Source: Notospermus geniculatus (Eukaryota; Nemertea; Pilidiophora; Heteronemertea; Lineidae). Taken from it: 64,000 bases of DNA. Position 1 is the stretch's first letter. Each line of letters starts with the position of its first letter. Both the position numbers and the translations under genes were made by a program. The stretch is taken from the NCBI GenBank assembly GCA_002633025.1, contig NMRB01000805.1:55802-119801 (forward strand). The letters are read 5' to 3'. This document shows positions 1 to 10,447 of this stretch, piece after piece. Under the pieces are notes generated by a model, which searched no databases, was not told the origin of the DNA, and saw only the letters and a program-made list of their open reading frames with translations.

Positions 1-170
1 ACAGTGTTATTTAAAGTGAATAATTTTGACCAGGCGGCGAATTTTTTTGACCGGGTGGCGGATTTTTAGACCGGGCGCTGAGATCAATCCTGCGTTTTAG
101 GAGAACCCTGCGAGTGGAATGACCTCCTGTGATATTTTTATTCATGGTCAACTTATGTTTTTTTCTGCAG

Positions 171-440
171 TGAATATGCCTTCATCTACAATTATGCCTG
201 CCCCACAAAACACAACATTGGGCTCCCTGCTCACGCAACCCACCCGACCGCCTCCATCTCCACCTCCGTTGATCTCCGCACCACCAAAACTACAGCCAGA
301 GAAAGCACATTCCCCGGTGGTCGTGGCCACCCCGCCACCTGCTCTAGAACGGAGGGAACCGCCTGTCAAGTTCACGATAGGAGATGATTCTAATAGTCCC
401 AAACCTAGTCCAAAACCAGCACCGCCTGGAGCAACAGTCT
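171..440 (+). CDS. BRD4-like: BET exon: Pro-rich linker
   Basis: Acceptor TTTTTCTGCAG before 171 and donor GTAAGT after 440. It reads VNMPSSTIMPAP and continues with runs of Pro, ending in phase 1. It is a disordered linker of the kind found between the ET domain and the C-terminal motif of long BET proteins. Confidence 0.88.
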
Positions 441-3321
441 GTAAGTATTTCCTTCTACGCCTTTAAGGTGCGAGAACAGTTGCAGCACAGGTGGTGTGGA
501 GTTCACCAGACCTGAGCTCGACCAATGGGACCTGTAAGGTGTTCAGACTTGTGGTGCGATGCGGGTGGACATCGCGAGAGTGCAGGTGTGGTGAAGTGGC
601 ATCACACCGCACCGCACCACACTGCACACAGCTTGTCATCTCTGTTAAACACACAAAGCGATTCATTTCCAGCTCACTTCGGTGAGGTCGTACTCGGCGT
701 TCGTTTGCAGGCAGGTTTCGTAACCACGGGTGCGACTGACCTATAACTTTGTACGTATGTAGGCCTAGCCCTTGGTCTAATGACTCACTGGACCAAATTT
801 CACGGTTGCTGCACATTGTGTAGCTATTGCACATAGAGTGTTCTAATTTGGTCAAAAAATGAATCATGGCACCTTGTAGAAGTTGACGAAATTTCATTCA
901 AGGTGAACTCCAGTTCAAATATGGCCGCCAGGTAGCCATCTTGAAAAATGGGCTGAAGTTCCATATCTCAACCTCACTGTTGGAGATGTTTTTAGGAGCA
1001 TATTGTCTGACGGTGCAGATTTCTCTGTTTCAGCATCCAGTGGTGTCGGTGTGATGCTCCCGGTCAGTTCTGCCCCTCCCTCTGTACTGGAACGTGAGAG
1101 GAAGATGGCTGAACAATTCAAGTCACAACATTCATTGCCTCCGTCATTTATGAAGAAGGTAAATAAACTGATAGTCTGCTCGTGTCTCAGTCTGGGCTGA
1201 AATAGAATTAGTGATAATTTCTAGCAGAAAATGAAAAAGTGCCTGTCGGCCCTGAGGGGAGTAGCTTGTGATGGCCTCTTCCGTACTTAGCAGGGCCAAT
1301 AATGGAATGCTATAGCGTCGGCCCTGACGGAAAAAGAGAGAAAACAAAAAACTCCCCTGATTGCAAAAAGGGACAAAGAGCAAAAAGGGACAAAGAGCAA
1401 AAAGGGACAAAACAATTTTTTGCTCTAAAATGTCATTTCCCCTCTCCAAGCCAAGTTATTGTGGTGTCAGATGTGGGAAAAATGCTAGATTTTCAATTTT
1501 TTTCTGGAGGAGGACCCCCTGCCTCCCCCTTGCTTCGCCCTCCATCCAGACTCGAGCAGTTTTGCCCCTTAGGCCATAAAAGCTAGCTACGCCTCTGGCA
1601 ATGCCATATTTTTGCCTTCAGCTCTCGATCCAATATTAGAATTATTATTGGTCAAGTGTGAGAGAATGACTCCACTGTAATATTGATTTCAGGAGACCAA
1701 ACCTCCCCTTAAAAACATTGGGTCGTGGTCAAGTCTTGCCACCATGTCAAGTGGATCCAGTGCAGGTGGGTCATCAAGCAGTACCAAGAAATCAACAGCC
1801 ATGGCAAGTTTTAATGTTTTCAAGCAAGCTGCCAAGGAAAAGGAGCAAAGGGTAAGCATTTACTAGTCTTTATTCATATGACCCATTGTCCCCTCGCAGT
1901 GAGAATTTTGCCCGAACTTCGAAACACAATCGCACGGAAAACACCTTTTCGCAACCAACAGCTGGCGCACGACCCCCTTCCGGCCAATAAATCTGTAAAA
2001 TCGGCCGTGAAATTCTGAAATTTGGAGCAAATCATTGAAATTCACCGCCGATTTCAATGTTTCTAGCACAGTGCACCCCCTCTTTTCCAAAATCGTGGAT
2101 CCGCCCCTGGTGTATGCATGTGATCTGACCATTTTCCAGGAAAGGGCTCAGCGAGAGCAGGCAGAATTCCGGCGTCAGCAACGTGAACAAGCTGAACGAG
2201 AGAGAATCAGGAAACAGGAGGAACGACAGAGGGAACGCGAGGAGGAAGAAGCGCTTAATCGAGCGAAGAAGTCTCAGGTTGATGAAATAAATCGTGCGAG
2301 AGAAAGTGACAAGGTGCTGCAGCAGCAGAAGGAACGTGAGAGGTTACGTGAACAGGAGAGGCGAAGAAGGGCAGCGGTAGGTTGGATCTTAAAAAGTTTT
2401 GAATGTCAGTGTTTGTCAAAACGTTTAGACCATAGTGGTCTAGTGGTTCGGGTCATTTCAACAGCCCCCCCAACATCTTGGATTCTTCGGAAATTTCTTT
2501 GAAACTCTTGCACTCGTACTTATCGGTAGGCAAACAAAAAAATGTGACTCCAGGAGATAAAGGAAGAAATGTAATCACACAGATTTTACAAAAGACAGAC
2601 AATACGCCTAGGCCTACTGAAATTGACAAAACGTTGGTCCCAACCTGGTAACTTCAGAGCCACTTACTCGTTTTGTGGTGACAGGTCACAAATACAGAAG
2701 TAACTGCTTGGTTAACATGAATTTGCCTACTAGAAAGGTGTGCGTGCACACATTTCCAAGAAATATTGGTACAAACCTCAGTTGTGGGGGGGGGGGAGGG
2801 TAGGCACTGAAAGGATTTAAGCAGGTGGAGCCTGGTAGCCTAGTGGTTATCACGTCCGCTTGACAAGCGGCAGGTCCTGGGTTCGAATCCAGCCATATGA
2901 GATTTCATTCCCGGCTCTTCAGTCCGTTGCATGGGACAGTAAGCTGTGGTGCCTTGTACCTTAAGTTTCTTTGCAGGGGCAAGCAAAAACCCCATCCAAG
3001 TGAGGAACATGAGTAGCTTGTGATGGCCTCCTCCATACTTACCAGGGCCAATAATGCTATAGCGTCAGCCCTGACGGAAAAATGAAATACAAATTATACA
3101 ATACAATACAAATAGAAAAGGATTTTAAAATCCTTTTCTATTTGTATTGTATTGTAATTTTGTAATTTTAAATATTGTAATTTTCGAAGACGTTAAAACG
3201 TCTTCGAAAATTCAGAGTCTTATAATTCATGTTACTTTTTTCTTTTCAATTGCAGCAAGCAAATCGTATCGACATGAATGCTCAGAGTGAATTAATGGCA
3301 TCTTTCGAGGAGATGTTATAG
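171..3321 (+). CDS. BRD4-like: BET-family bromodomain protein (BRD4 / fs(1)h type), 3' part, five exons
   Basis: The visible coding exons are 171-440, 1034-1158, 1693-1851, 2140-2376 and 3256-3321 (TAG stop). All introns are GT-AG and all phases agree (first exon enters in phase 1, then 1, 0, 0, 0). In order the protein shows a Pro-rich linker, the block KNIGSWSSL (long BET isoforms carry a GSW motif here), an acidic/basic E-R-Q-rich coiled coil of about 80 residues, and a terminal block RIDMNAQSELMASFEEML. That last block matches the C-terminal motif with which long BRD4 and fly Fs(1)h bind P-TEFb (CDK9/cyclin T). The family reads acetylated histones with two bromodomains and releases paused polymerase II in the nucleus. 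The bromodomains and ET domain are outside the window, so the BRD2/3/4 assignment rests on the C-terminus, which among vertebrate paralogues is characteristic of long BRD4. Next gene downstream on the same strand is BAG6. Confidence 0.94.
441..1033 (+). other. BET intron
   Basis: No coding signal. From about 700 to 960 it carries a decayed copy of the dispersed repeat seen best at 16824-17735 (shared words include TTTCGTAACC and ATGGCCGCCAGGT). Confidence 0.5.
1034..1158 (+). CDS. BRD4-like: BET exon: linker with charged helix
   Basis: Acceptor CTCTGTTTCAG, donor AAG|GTAAAT. It encodes about 41 residues including the charged stretch LERERKMAEQFKSQ, then ends in phase 0. Phase 1 entry fits the preceding exon exactly. 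Confidence 0.87.
1255..1335 (+). repeat. 5'-truncated SINE body
   Basis: About 80 bp (GAGTAGCTTGTGATGGCCTC through GCCCTGACGGAAAAA) nearly identical to the body of the tRNA-headed SINE at 2822-3096, but without the tRNA head. It lies in a BET intron. Confidence 0.75.
1693..1851 (+). CDS. BRD4-like: BET exon: GSW motif and FKQAAKEKEQR helix start
   Basis: 53 codons, phase 0 at both ends, donor AGG|GTAAGC. It opens with ETKPPLKNIGSWSSLA, the counterpart of the conserved GSW block of BRD4, passes through a Ser-rich stretch, and closes with NVFKQAAKEKEQR, which starts the coiled coil continued in the next exon. Confidence 0.93.
1964..2112. repeat. GGATCCGCC-family dispersed repeat
   Basis: Shares AATAAATCTGTAAAATCG, GTGAAATTC, TTTCTAGCACAG and TGGATCCGCCCC with copies at 14343-14440, 14810-15385 and 60645-60782. 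It sits in the intron just upstream of the coiled-coil exon. Confidence 0.7.
2140..2376 (+). CDS. BRD4-like: BET exon: E/R/Q-rich coiled coil
   Basis: 79 codons, acceptor ATTTTCCAG, donor GCG|GTAGGT. Almost entirely Glu, Arg, Gln and Ala in heptad-like order, ending REQERRRRAA. Long BRD4 has the same charged helix just before its terminal motif. Confidence 0.93.
2527..2700. repeat. TGTGACC-family MITE, partial
   Basis: Matches the copy at 5511-5723 over words such as CTCCAGGAGATAAAGGAAGA and ACTGAAATTGACAAA and ends in GACAGGTCACA. The left terminus looks deleted. Confidence 0.65.
2822..3096 (+). mobile_element. tRNA-Val-derived SINE, full length
   Basis: The head has a tRNA-like A box (TGGTAGCCTAGTGG) and B box (GGTTCGAATCC). 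An anticodon-loop-like TTGACAA between CCGC and GCGG would read GAC (Val). A unique body of about 170 bp and an A-rich tail (GAAATACAAATTATACAATA) follow. A truncated copy at 1255-1335 shows it has been mobile. It is a SINE, not a working tRNA: acceptor-stem pairing is poor. Confidence 0.85.
3097..3156. repeat. 60-bp perfect palindrome
   Basis: The arms are exact reverse complements centred between 3126 and 3127, with no spacer. The left arm is the tail of the SINE at 2822-3096 plus AATAGAAAAGGATTTT. Read base by base, positions 3097 and 3156 pair and so do all between. Confidence 0.9.
3181..3210. repeat. 30-bp near-perfect palindrome
   Basis: Arms TTTTCGAAGACGTT and AACGTCTTCGAAAA around AA. 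It lies 45 bp before the last BET exon. Confidence 0.85.
3256..3321 (+). CDS. BRD4-like: BET terminal exon: P-TEFb-binding motif
   Basis: Acceptor TTTTCAATTGCAG, 21 codons plus TAG. It encodes QANRIDMNAQSELMASFEEML. The IDMN-(x)n-FEE core is the extreme C-terminal motif of BRD4/Fs(1)h; here the protein ends right after EEML. The exon is too short to find by ORF length; it is called by homology and phase. Confidence 0.92.
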   Translation, partial: QANRIDMNAQSELMASFEEML

Positions 3322-3795
3322 TGACACGCCAGCGGGTCATCAGGATGTCCGTTTCTTGTCCATCGGTTCAGTTCATTCGCAGTCTCGATGGATATTATCG
3401 ACTGCTGTTTGCTGGGCGGGATAGCACCAGCTGCATTATGGGAACATTGGTGCTGGGATGATATTGTACGCCGAACTGCAAGAGAGAAGTTTGTGGGAAT
3501 AGTGTCCATACACCACGACGTTTATGAATGAGAACATTAATTTCAATGCATTTCTGCTGTATATATTTATTCATTCATGCATCTGGAACTTCAGAATTAC
3601 CCAGAAATGCCAGAGTGATGGCGGAGTTGAAAATTGGTGTTAGGAACGATTAATTTATGCAAACTGGAGTGAATGTAAAAGTATTTCAGCAAGTTGTTCG
3701 TTAAGTGATATTTGCATCCCTGGTCTTCTTCAGTCAACAGACAGTGTTAGAGAATTTATTTCCAAGTTTCAAGAAAGATCTGATATGGGATCTTA
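3322..3795 (+). other. BET 3' flank, probable 3' UTR
   Basis: Single-copy-looking sequence after the TAG stop, with no repeat I could pair elsewhere. No canonical AATAAA was seen in this stretch, so the transcript end is not placed. Confidence 0.4.
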
Positions 3796-4158
3796 GGGGC
3801 CGTCTCAAAATTACGTTGATGCCAAAAAAGACGAAGTGACTTCATCTTTTCCCTGACTTCCTCCCCCCTTGAGAAGATGAAGTGGGCACTTGATATTGGC
3901 TTCATCCATGGGGAAGTTTATAGCTCTGACTCATGCAGTCCATAGTAGGCCCATGTAGCCAGAACCTTGTTCCTTTCTGAAGACTGCATATAAAAAAGTC
4001 TTTTTGAAGACTGCATATAAAAAAGTCATTCTCCAGTAAAAAGAGTGATCCCAATTTTTTCAAAAAAGATGAAGTGGGCTTCCCCAAATCGAGAACCCCC
4101 TCCCCCCAGATGAAGTCACTTCGTCTTTTTTGGCATCAAAAAAATTTGAGACGGCCCC
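3796..4158. mobile_element. MITE with long TIRs, TTA target duplication
   Basis: Ends GGGGCCGTCTCAAA and TTTGAGACGGCCCC are inverted. Pairing extends inward over GATGCCAAAAAAGACGAAGT. TTA flanks both sides (3793-3795, 4159-4161), which suggests a 3-bp duplication of the Harbinger type. Confidence 0.85.
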
Positions 4159-4613
4159 TTAATTTGTTCAAAACTGATTGATGGAGATACAAGTTACAAC
4201 CCTCGGCCAGTATTAGACCGTAATATATTCCAAGGGTTCAGAACTCAATATGTTATACAGAAAGTGTGATTTGAAATGAAGGGCAAATTGGACCAAAATA
4301 GGTTTATAATGGGCGCTTTTTTGTGACGAATTGTTGTGTCGCCTGTTGCATCTGTAGCCTGTTTTCTTTGGGCATTGTGTCCTTCTTTCCGTACCTTGGC
4401 TAGACACCATCAACATCTATGCTTGAAACTAAAGCCAATGCTAGTGACAGCGTCATTCATTTCCCTAGTTCCTGTCGCGGTGGAAAAATGGTCATCCAGT
4501 CGTGGTATGACACAAAGAAGTTTTTTCCGTTGCGTGAGACATGTGATGTGAGCTAGTACACGAGCAGAACCAAATTCTTCATTGAATCACTCGGTCCCGA
4601 TAGGCTATTTACA

Positions 4614-5043
4614 GTTCATTCCACTTCCCAGTGGCGCGAGGTTTATCAGCGATAGCTCCGCAATGGCTGGGTCAAATTTGACGAAACATACGTCAATCGA
4701 CTTGTCTTTCTTGCCGGTATCTTTCTGCTATCTTCATTTTTTGCGTAAGGCCGACATAAAAGATCCCTTTCTCATAACCCATTTCATTTCACCATGGTGT
4801 TCAGTGCAGTTTACACGTGCGCGATGCATTGCATCATTTCAAAATGGCCGCCATTTCGACTGTCAACAGAAACTGTGATTTGTGAAGGAACTTTTTTCTG
4901 TCATGTTTTGCGGGAAAATGACAGTGATGATGGCCGTAGTGCCAAAAAAGACAAATCGATTGATGTATGGTATGTCAAATTTGACCCAGCAGTTGCGGAG
5001 ATATCGGCCATAAACCTCGCGCCACTGGGATGTGGAATGAACA
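4614..5043. mobile_element. Fold-back element, family FB1
   Basis: Inverted ends GTTCATTCCACTTCCCAGTG and CACTGGGATGTGGAATGAAC. The interior also pairs broadly. A second copy lies at 55694-56326, where another MITE has inserted. Confidence 0.85.
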
Positions 5044-5510
5044 GTAGTATTACAAGCTGTTCCCTATGGACCTACCCAAATGTGTTATAGCAACGGAACT
5101 CCTGCATCTTACCCTGACAAGCATTCCAATCACTCCTACCCTCGCTCACTCTGAGCGAGCATAGTCGGAGGGCGAAGTGACCGTACGCCTTGTTTTGTCA
5201 AGATGGGAATCCTGGTGCTTAATGGAAATGTCATCATGCCTATAGTATACATGTACTGTAAACCCTTTATAATCCTGCCCTTGAAAGTTTTGCAATTTTT
5301 CTGCCCTGGATTCAGGTTCACTAAATTCAGCTTTTAGTATGGTACACAAAAAATGGAAAATGCATTAGAGACAAAATGTTTGCACTTATTTATTTTCGCG
5401 TTTCAGTTAAAAATAGGAAAATCGTAAAAATTAAGGGCTTTTGTAGAAAGAAGGTTTTATAGTACCAGTAGGAAAAAAGGATGGCAGTTAACTCATCTAT
5501 TCACATATGT
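5044..5510. other. Intergenic, no feature seen
   Basis: Short ORFs only, none with family signal or splice support. No repeat matched elsewhere in the window. Confidence 0.5.
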
Positions 5511-5723
5511 GTCCCCGTCACAGCAAAACCAGTATTTGTGCAAGATATGAACCAGTATGAACCAAAATAACTCCAGGAGATAAAGGAAGAAATGTAATCA
5601 CTCAGATTTTACAAGAGACAGACAATAAGCCAAGGCCTACTGAAATTGACAAACGTTGGTCTCAACCTGCCAACTTCAGAGTGACTTAGTACAGGTTTTG
5701 CGGTGACGAGTCGCATATTTCCG
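5511..5723. mobile_element. TGTGACC-family MITE
   Basis: Left end GTGTCCCCGTCACAGCAAAA, right end TTTTGCGGTGACGAGTC, imperfect inverted repeats. The interior matches 2527-2700. Confidence 0.75.
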
Positions 5724-6754
5724 TTGTATTGTCCTGGATTGCTGGAATATCACCACAGGTGCATTATGGGAGATCGCATTTCCCATTTTATTTATGCGTC
5801 AATTTCGAAATTGGAGTGGGCCTAAGTTGGTGCTACATGTATGCATACTGTCGTGTAAGGAGAGGTCATTTGAAACACCGTGACGTTTGAATCTTTTATC
5901 TCAACTGAATAATTAAACAGTGTTACATTATCGAAGTGTGATTCTCATCAATATTTTCGTGTCTGTCATCTTGGTTTTGTTGATCAAACAAGCACTGTGT
6001 AAAAAGGCCTATTATTCACACCAGGTTAGCTTGAATCACTTTTCTATTAGTTGATGCTGAAAGAAACATGTACTTTTATTTTTTCATTGTGAATATGGTC
6101 AAATGTAAAGCCCTGACTCTTAAAGTAATCGTTCGCCTCCAAAAAAATAGAAAAACTGTTTAGGCTGGACCTCATTCAATTTTAACCAGTATTTACTTGT
6201 GTTCGTACAGTCCTAAGTTTTGAAATGTCTTCCGTCTTTTTCCATTGTGTATTAAGTAGTCCGTTTTCCTTCTCGAAGATCTGGCAATTTCTTGGATGAA
6301 TCATTTTGGAAAATACATTGTATCATTGGTTGATTCCAATGGCCTACAGACCTTTCCAACAAAGATGGTGGCCTGCTAATTCTCCTCCATGACTTCGTGG
6401 CCATTCATTGTCCAAGCATGATATAACACTACCAAACGCAGTCCTACACAAAGGCTGAAATAATTTAGCTGTCACAGTAATAAAGAGAGACTATTCTTCA
6501 GCAATGAGTTCATGACTTAACAAGGTAGTCAAGGCCCTTGTCACATGCTGGAGACTTGGGCCTGGTTTTCCCAGACTGGGTACATATGTGAGAACTGTTA
6601 AGACCGCCATCTTTGTTGGCAAGGTCTATTGCATATAGGTTGATCAGGTGTCCTCCAGTCTTGGTCTTGTGGTTCCCTGCCTGGTTTTGACGTGTCAGAT
6701 TCCTCTCTGTGGAAGGTTAGGTTGTAACATCAGGTGTAGAGCATGACTGATGAA
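5724..6754. other. Intergenic, no gene seen
   Basis: AT-rich sequence without a supportable ORF or repeat edge. An AATAAA occurs near 6479, but nothing ties it to a transcript. Confidence 0.45.
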
Positions 6755-6877
6755 CTCCACAGGAGTTTGTTAATCTGCACATTCGAAGTACAAGGTCCTC
6801 CATGCAGTTTATGTGCATGGAGGACCTTGTACTTCGAACGCGCAGTGTGTATGTGATTGTTAACAAACTCCTGTGAT
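6755..6877. repeat. Near-perfect hairpin, about 120 bp
   Basis: Arms meet around TGCAGTTTATGTGCA: CGAAGTACAAGGTCCTCCAT pairs with ATGGAGGACCTTGTACTTCG, and outer arms AGGAGTTTGTTAA and TTAACAAACTCCT also pair. Confidence 0.85.
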
Positions 6878-7107
6878 GAACTCCAAGTTCTGGTGTACGG
6901 TTACTGGTAGAATGAGTATTGTGATGTTGGTTGTGATCCTCTGAACGCTTCCAGGTTCGGCACATTTCATCAAAGTATACATTAGTTAAATGTCCTGTCA
7001 GTGTCTTCAGGGTCCATATTGTTAAAATAACTTAACTCGAAGGGGCTATTTGTCTTTTGTAGTACACCGGTACACCAACAGATAGTTGTTAGCTGGTGTA
7101 CTTAGAC

Positions 7108-7519
7108 TTAACCCTTTCACCGCCAGTGGCCATTACTTTGGATCAATGAACGTACCAAATCCTTAAAAGGACCCTACATGCAGCCTCCTCATAGGCATTT
7201 TGATGTGCTTATTAGGTTGGCATGAGAATCTAACTCTGATGTGTAGTGCAAGTAAAATACACTAAAATCAACATTTGAGTCAAAATCAGTAGCGTGTTAG
7301 TTGCTAGTGCCACCTGTGGGCAAGTAACCGCACTGATATGAGCCAGATAGCTAGCTGCCCCTTTAAATCTTAGAGAGACACTGTCGCACTCATAAATATT
7401 TGTTGGAAAGGACTTGCTGAGAGCTTCCAATGTGAAGCTCCAATGTGATGGGTCCCAAGTGCCTGTCAAAGTTTTTACTCCTTTTCAAATAAAACTAGCC
7501 CTGGCAGTGAACCTGTTAA
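7108..7519. mobile_element. TTAA element, family TTAA-2
   Basis: Begins TTAACCCTTTCACCGCCAG and ends CTGGCAGTGAACCTGTTAA. A related copy spans 11718-12482. TTAA flanks are the target preferred by piggyBac-type transposases; no transposase is encoded. Confidence 0.7.
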
Positions 7520-7939
7520 GTTCTTTTATGAATATGGACCGTTGTGTCTGTGTCAGTGTTGTGCTGTAACAAAAATTTGGCCTTCAATCCAAGTTTAAAG
7601 CATCGTATGTTGCAAAATATGTTAGGAAATCCCGTCAGGCGATAATCCGGTGACCTCAAGTTTTGCAACAGTCAGTTCCAGACCATTGCTGCCCTTGACT
7701 TTTGACTGCTCAAGCTGGTTCTTAATAAATTTCATAATTTTTTACCCAATTGCGAAGTATTCAATTTGCCTACTACTCAATCCAACTTAGTCAAATTTTC
7801 GATCAGATTTTCTGAATACATTGATTAGGGGCTTGCACATAGATTATTGTATGCAAGATGTGGGCCCTAATTGGTGTATTCAATATGTTGATGAAAAATT
7901 GGCTACATGGAGCAAGTTTAGTTTTTCGAGTCCTTGACC

Positions 7940-8252
7940 CTTATTCTAGAAGCCTCCTTAAAGGAGCACGGTATTGGATCTCAAATGCATTATTTGACTG
8001 CTGATGTAGAGGGAGCCACCTAGCAGCAGTAAGACGAACTACAAAAATGCATTACAAAATGTACGTAGTAAATCGGGTCAATTCGCCGACAGCGTAGTTA
8101 GTCCCTGGGTTGGAGAGTGGCGCCCAGGTCGAGAAAAAGGGGCAATACCGTGGTCCTTTAACTCTAAGGTCCACTTTAAGCTTTTGTATTCTGCCCTGCA
8201 AAATAGCTATAGGTAAAACCTGAGAGTTTAGGAAGCTTCTAGAATACGGCCC
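7940..8252. mobile_element. TATTCTAGAAG MITE, split by a TTAA element
   Basis: Outer ends TTATTCTAGAAGCCTCC and AAGCTTCTAGAATACGG are inverted. The same family sits uninterrupted at 53439-53553, and a related copy at 39284-39400. The interior is split by the element at 7958-8161. Confidence 0.8.
7958..8161. mobile_element. TTAA element, family TTAA-1 (nested)
   Basis: TTAA at both edges. TIRs AGGAGCACGGTATTG and CAATACCGTGGTCCT. Other copies are at 11101-11388 and 19470-19693. Removing it and one TTAA restores a continuous host MITE, so insertion order is clear. Confidence 0.87.
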
Positions 8253-8543
8253 CTTGTTTTGCATGTTAACAGATCAATCTTTATCTCAGTGCAAATAAAT
8301 TTCTTTGTCATATACATGTACGTAATATGGCCTCATAAAGATAACTGCAATTTGTGAAAGACGATTTTTATGTTCCATTTATTGTAAAAACAAAAAGATT
8401 GGACGCATAGGGAGGAAATAAAGAGCAGATTTGTAAAAATTATTTTGAAATTTATTCAGAATTAGAGATACGCTGTCCTGAAATGGATACACTGTCCTGA
8501 AGCGGAAGGTATCACGAGAGCAATTTCTATTTATCTACTCCCT

Positions 8544-8850
8544 CCAAAAAAGTTAAAGTTAAAGTTTGGGTTTATAGTCTGATATCAACAACGGTAGAGG
8601 TGTCATCCGACTTCACACTTTAACCCCAGTCTATCCTGAAACCTTTCAGTAGAACTCAGATGAGCTGCTCATTCAGCGCTACAATCTGAGCATTTCCGAC
8701 CGGTACCCATTTATACACTACCTGGGTGGAGAGAGGCCAGTAAGGCAAAGAGACCTGCCCAAAGTCTCACGCCAGCAGCGGGATTCGAACCCGGGATCCT
8801 CTGACCGCTAGTCGGAGACCCGAACCACTACACCACCGTGGCTCCCAAAA
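8544..8850 (-). mobile_element. tRNA-derived SINE, family S2
   Basis: On the minus strand the head reads a tRNA-like A box (GTGGTGTAGTGGTTCGGGTC) and B box (GGGTTCGAATCCC). The body includes the CAGTCTATCCTGAAA and TACCTGGGTGGAGAGAGG region, ending in AACTTTAACTTTTTT. Almost identical to 59495-59787; fragments lie at 30609-30722 and 49318-49775. Confidence 0.88.
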
Positions 8851-8910
8851 CTCCTGAAAAAGTGTGGAGAACAGGGTTTCCCTGGGATTTACATACCATA
8901 GAGTCCTCTT

Positions 8911-9095
8911 GCTTTGAGAGTGGTGTAGTGGAAACATGGTGCCTGTCACCTCTGAGGTCCCAGGTTCGATACCCATTCTTCACGTGGAGGAGAATCTCTG
9001 ACGACAGTTTTCTCTGGACACTCTGGTTTCCTCCTGCTTCACGTAATTCGTCAAATATCATCTGTAGGGCTGGTTCCGGTGAAGTGGTTGGTGCT
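8911..9095 (+). mobile_element. tRNA-derived SINE, family S3
   Basis: A-box-like AGTGGTGTAGTGGAAAC and B box GGTTCGATACC, about 45 bp apart, then a non-tRNA body. Only one copy recognised here, so boundaries are soft. Confidence 0.6.
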
Positions 9096-9098
9096 CAG

Positions 9099-9194
9099 AG
9101 GCCTGTTTCATAAAGTGACTTTAAGCTAATGGCACCATTAACGTCAATGCATTTTCCATTTGGTAAAAGCTTAGTCATTTTATGAAACAGGCCC
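9099..9194. mobile_element. Short MITE
   Basis: Ends GGCCTGTTTCATAAA and TTTATGAAACAGGCC with partly paired interior. Confidence 0.75.
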
Positions 9195-9211
9195 CTGATC
9201 TCTTCAATGTT

Positions 9212-9341
9212 AGGGACTTTTGGCAAGGCTCCGTATCGTCGATCCGTGTCATGTATGACGTATAACTTTGATAGAAAATGCATAGCTCGATACGTCATAC
9301 ATGACACGGATCGACAATACGGAGCCTTGTCGAAAGTCCCT
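9212..9341. mobile_element. Hairpin MITE, TA target
   Basis: AGGGACTTTTGGCAAGGCTC pairs with GAGCCTTGTCGAAAGTCCCT. Inner arms GATCCGTGTCATGTATGACG also pair. TA flanks both ends, as in mariner-type MITEs. Confidence 0.83.
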
Positions 9342-10065
9342 ATTATGGTCCCCGACTCAGACATGTCAGATGCAAAGTCACAGCTTAATCGTTCTGCTGA
9401 TGAAGCCAAAAATGATGGAATAAGGCATTGGAAGAGAACTTCTTGAATATCCAATAAGAAAATATTTCACCTAGAATATTCAAACTTTAGACATTGGAAG
9501 AATTCCAAGGCCCCAGTGGTGAAGGGCAGTGGTAGCCTCTTATAGACTCTTGGTTCTCTGATCTTCACGTACATATACATGTGTATGTAGTATTTTCGAC
9601 GTTTTGCCTGAGTCGCTGGCATGGTAGCCTACTATCCATGTGTTTGTTCATTAAATGCATATTATTGTGTTTGGAAAGGGCTGAAGAGCAGACGGGCGAT
9701 GATCTTTGAAATCGAGCTTTTTCGTTCCTTTGTGTTGTTGCTGAGCAAATTTTCACACAACTTGCAGCAGTATTTAGTCCTAAGTTAAAATGCTAAAAAT
9801 GGTTTTGGCAAAAAGGTACATGTTCGCACTTGCTTAAATATTCTTCTTTGGAGAAATCGTCACATTTTGGTGGCGCTGTGCGTGCCAAAAATGTTGAAAA
9901 AGTGAAATATTGGCTGTAAATTCACTTACACGCAGTATTAACGCACTGTATCCTATGTCCATAGTGAAAGTTGCCCTCGTACGACAAAAATTTGCCACCA
10001 CATATCCAATTCAGCAGGGAAATATCACTTGAATGGCTGCATTTTCATTGGCTGCATTTTCATTT
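9342..10065. other. Intergenic, no feature seen
   Basis: No ORF with family signal and no repeat edge recognised. Confidence 0.45.
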
Positions 10066-10447
10066 GTGAGGTTTCGCAAATCTGACGAAACACGAAATAC
10101 GAAATGGGACTTCACTTCCATGATGTAATGTATTTCAGGAGATGGTTGGTACCACAAATATCGCCTGCTGCAAGAGCGTCTTTTAGCGTATGACGTTAGA
10201 CCGATAGAGTTATGGTGTATATTAAACTTTGAAATTTATCTTTCGTTTTCACTTCGTTGATACGAAGTGGAAATTTAAAAATTGAAGATGCACCATAACT
10301 CTCCCGGTCTTACATGATAGGCTAAAAGACACACTGGCAGCAGGGGTGTTTGTGGTACCAACCATCTTCTGAAATCATTACGTCATGGAAATGAAGTCCA
10401 ATTTCGTATTTCGTACTTCGTGTTTCGTCAGATTTGCGAAACCTCAC
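10066..10447. mobile_element. Fold-back MITE, about 380 bp
   Basis: GTGAGGTTTCGCAAATCTGA pairs with TCAGATTTGCGAAACCTCAC, and pairing continues through most of the element (CATGGAAATGAAGTCC, GGTACCAACCATCT, CTAAAAGACAC). Confidence 0.87.

Noticed and set aside
463-897. 144-residue minus-strand ORF in a BET intron
   Set aside because: No domain, overlaps decayed dispersed repeat, no splice context.
2822-2900. Apparent tRNA-Val gene
   Set aside because: Good A and B boxes but poor acceptor stem, a SINE body and an A-rich tail, and another body copy at 1255: a SINE head, not a tRNA gene. The same applies to heads at 8790-8850, 29140-29220, 49690-49775 and 59720-59787.
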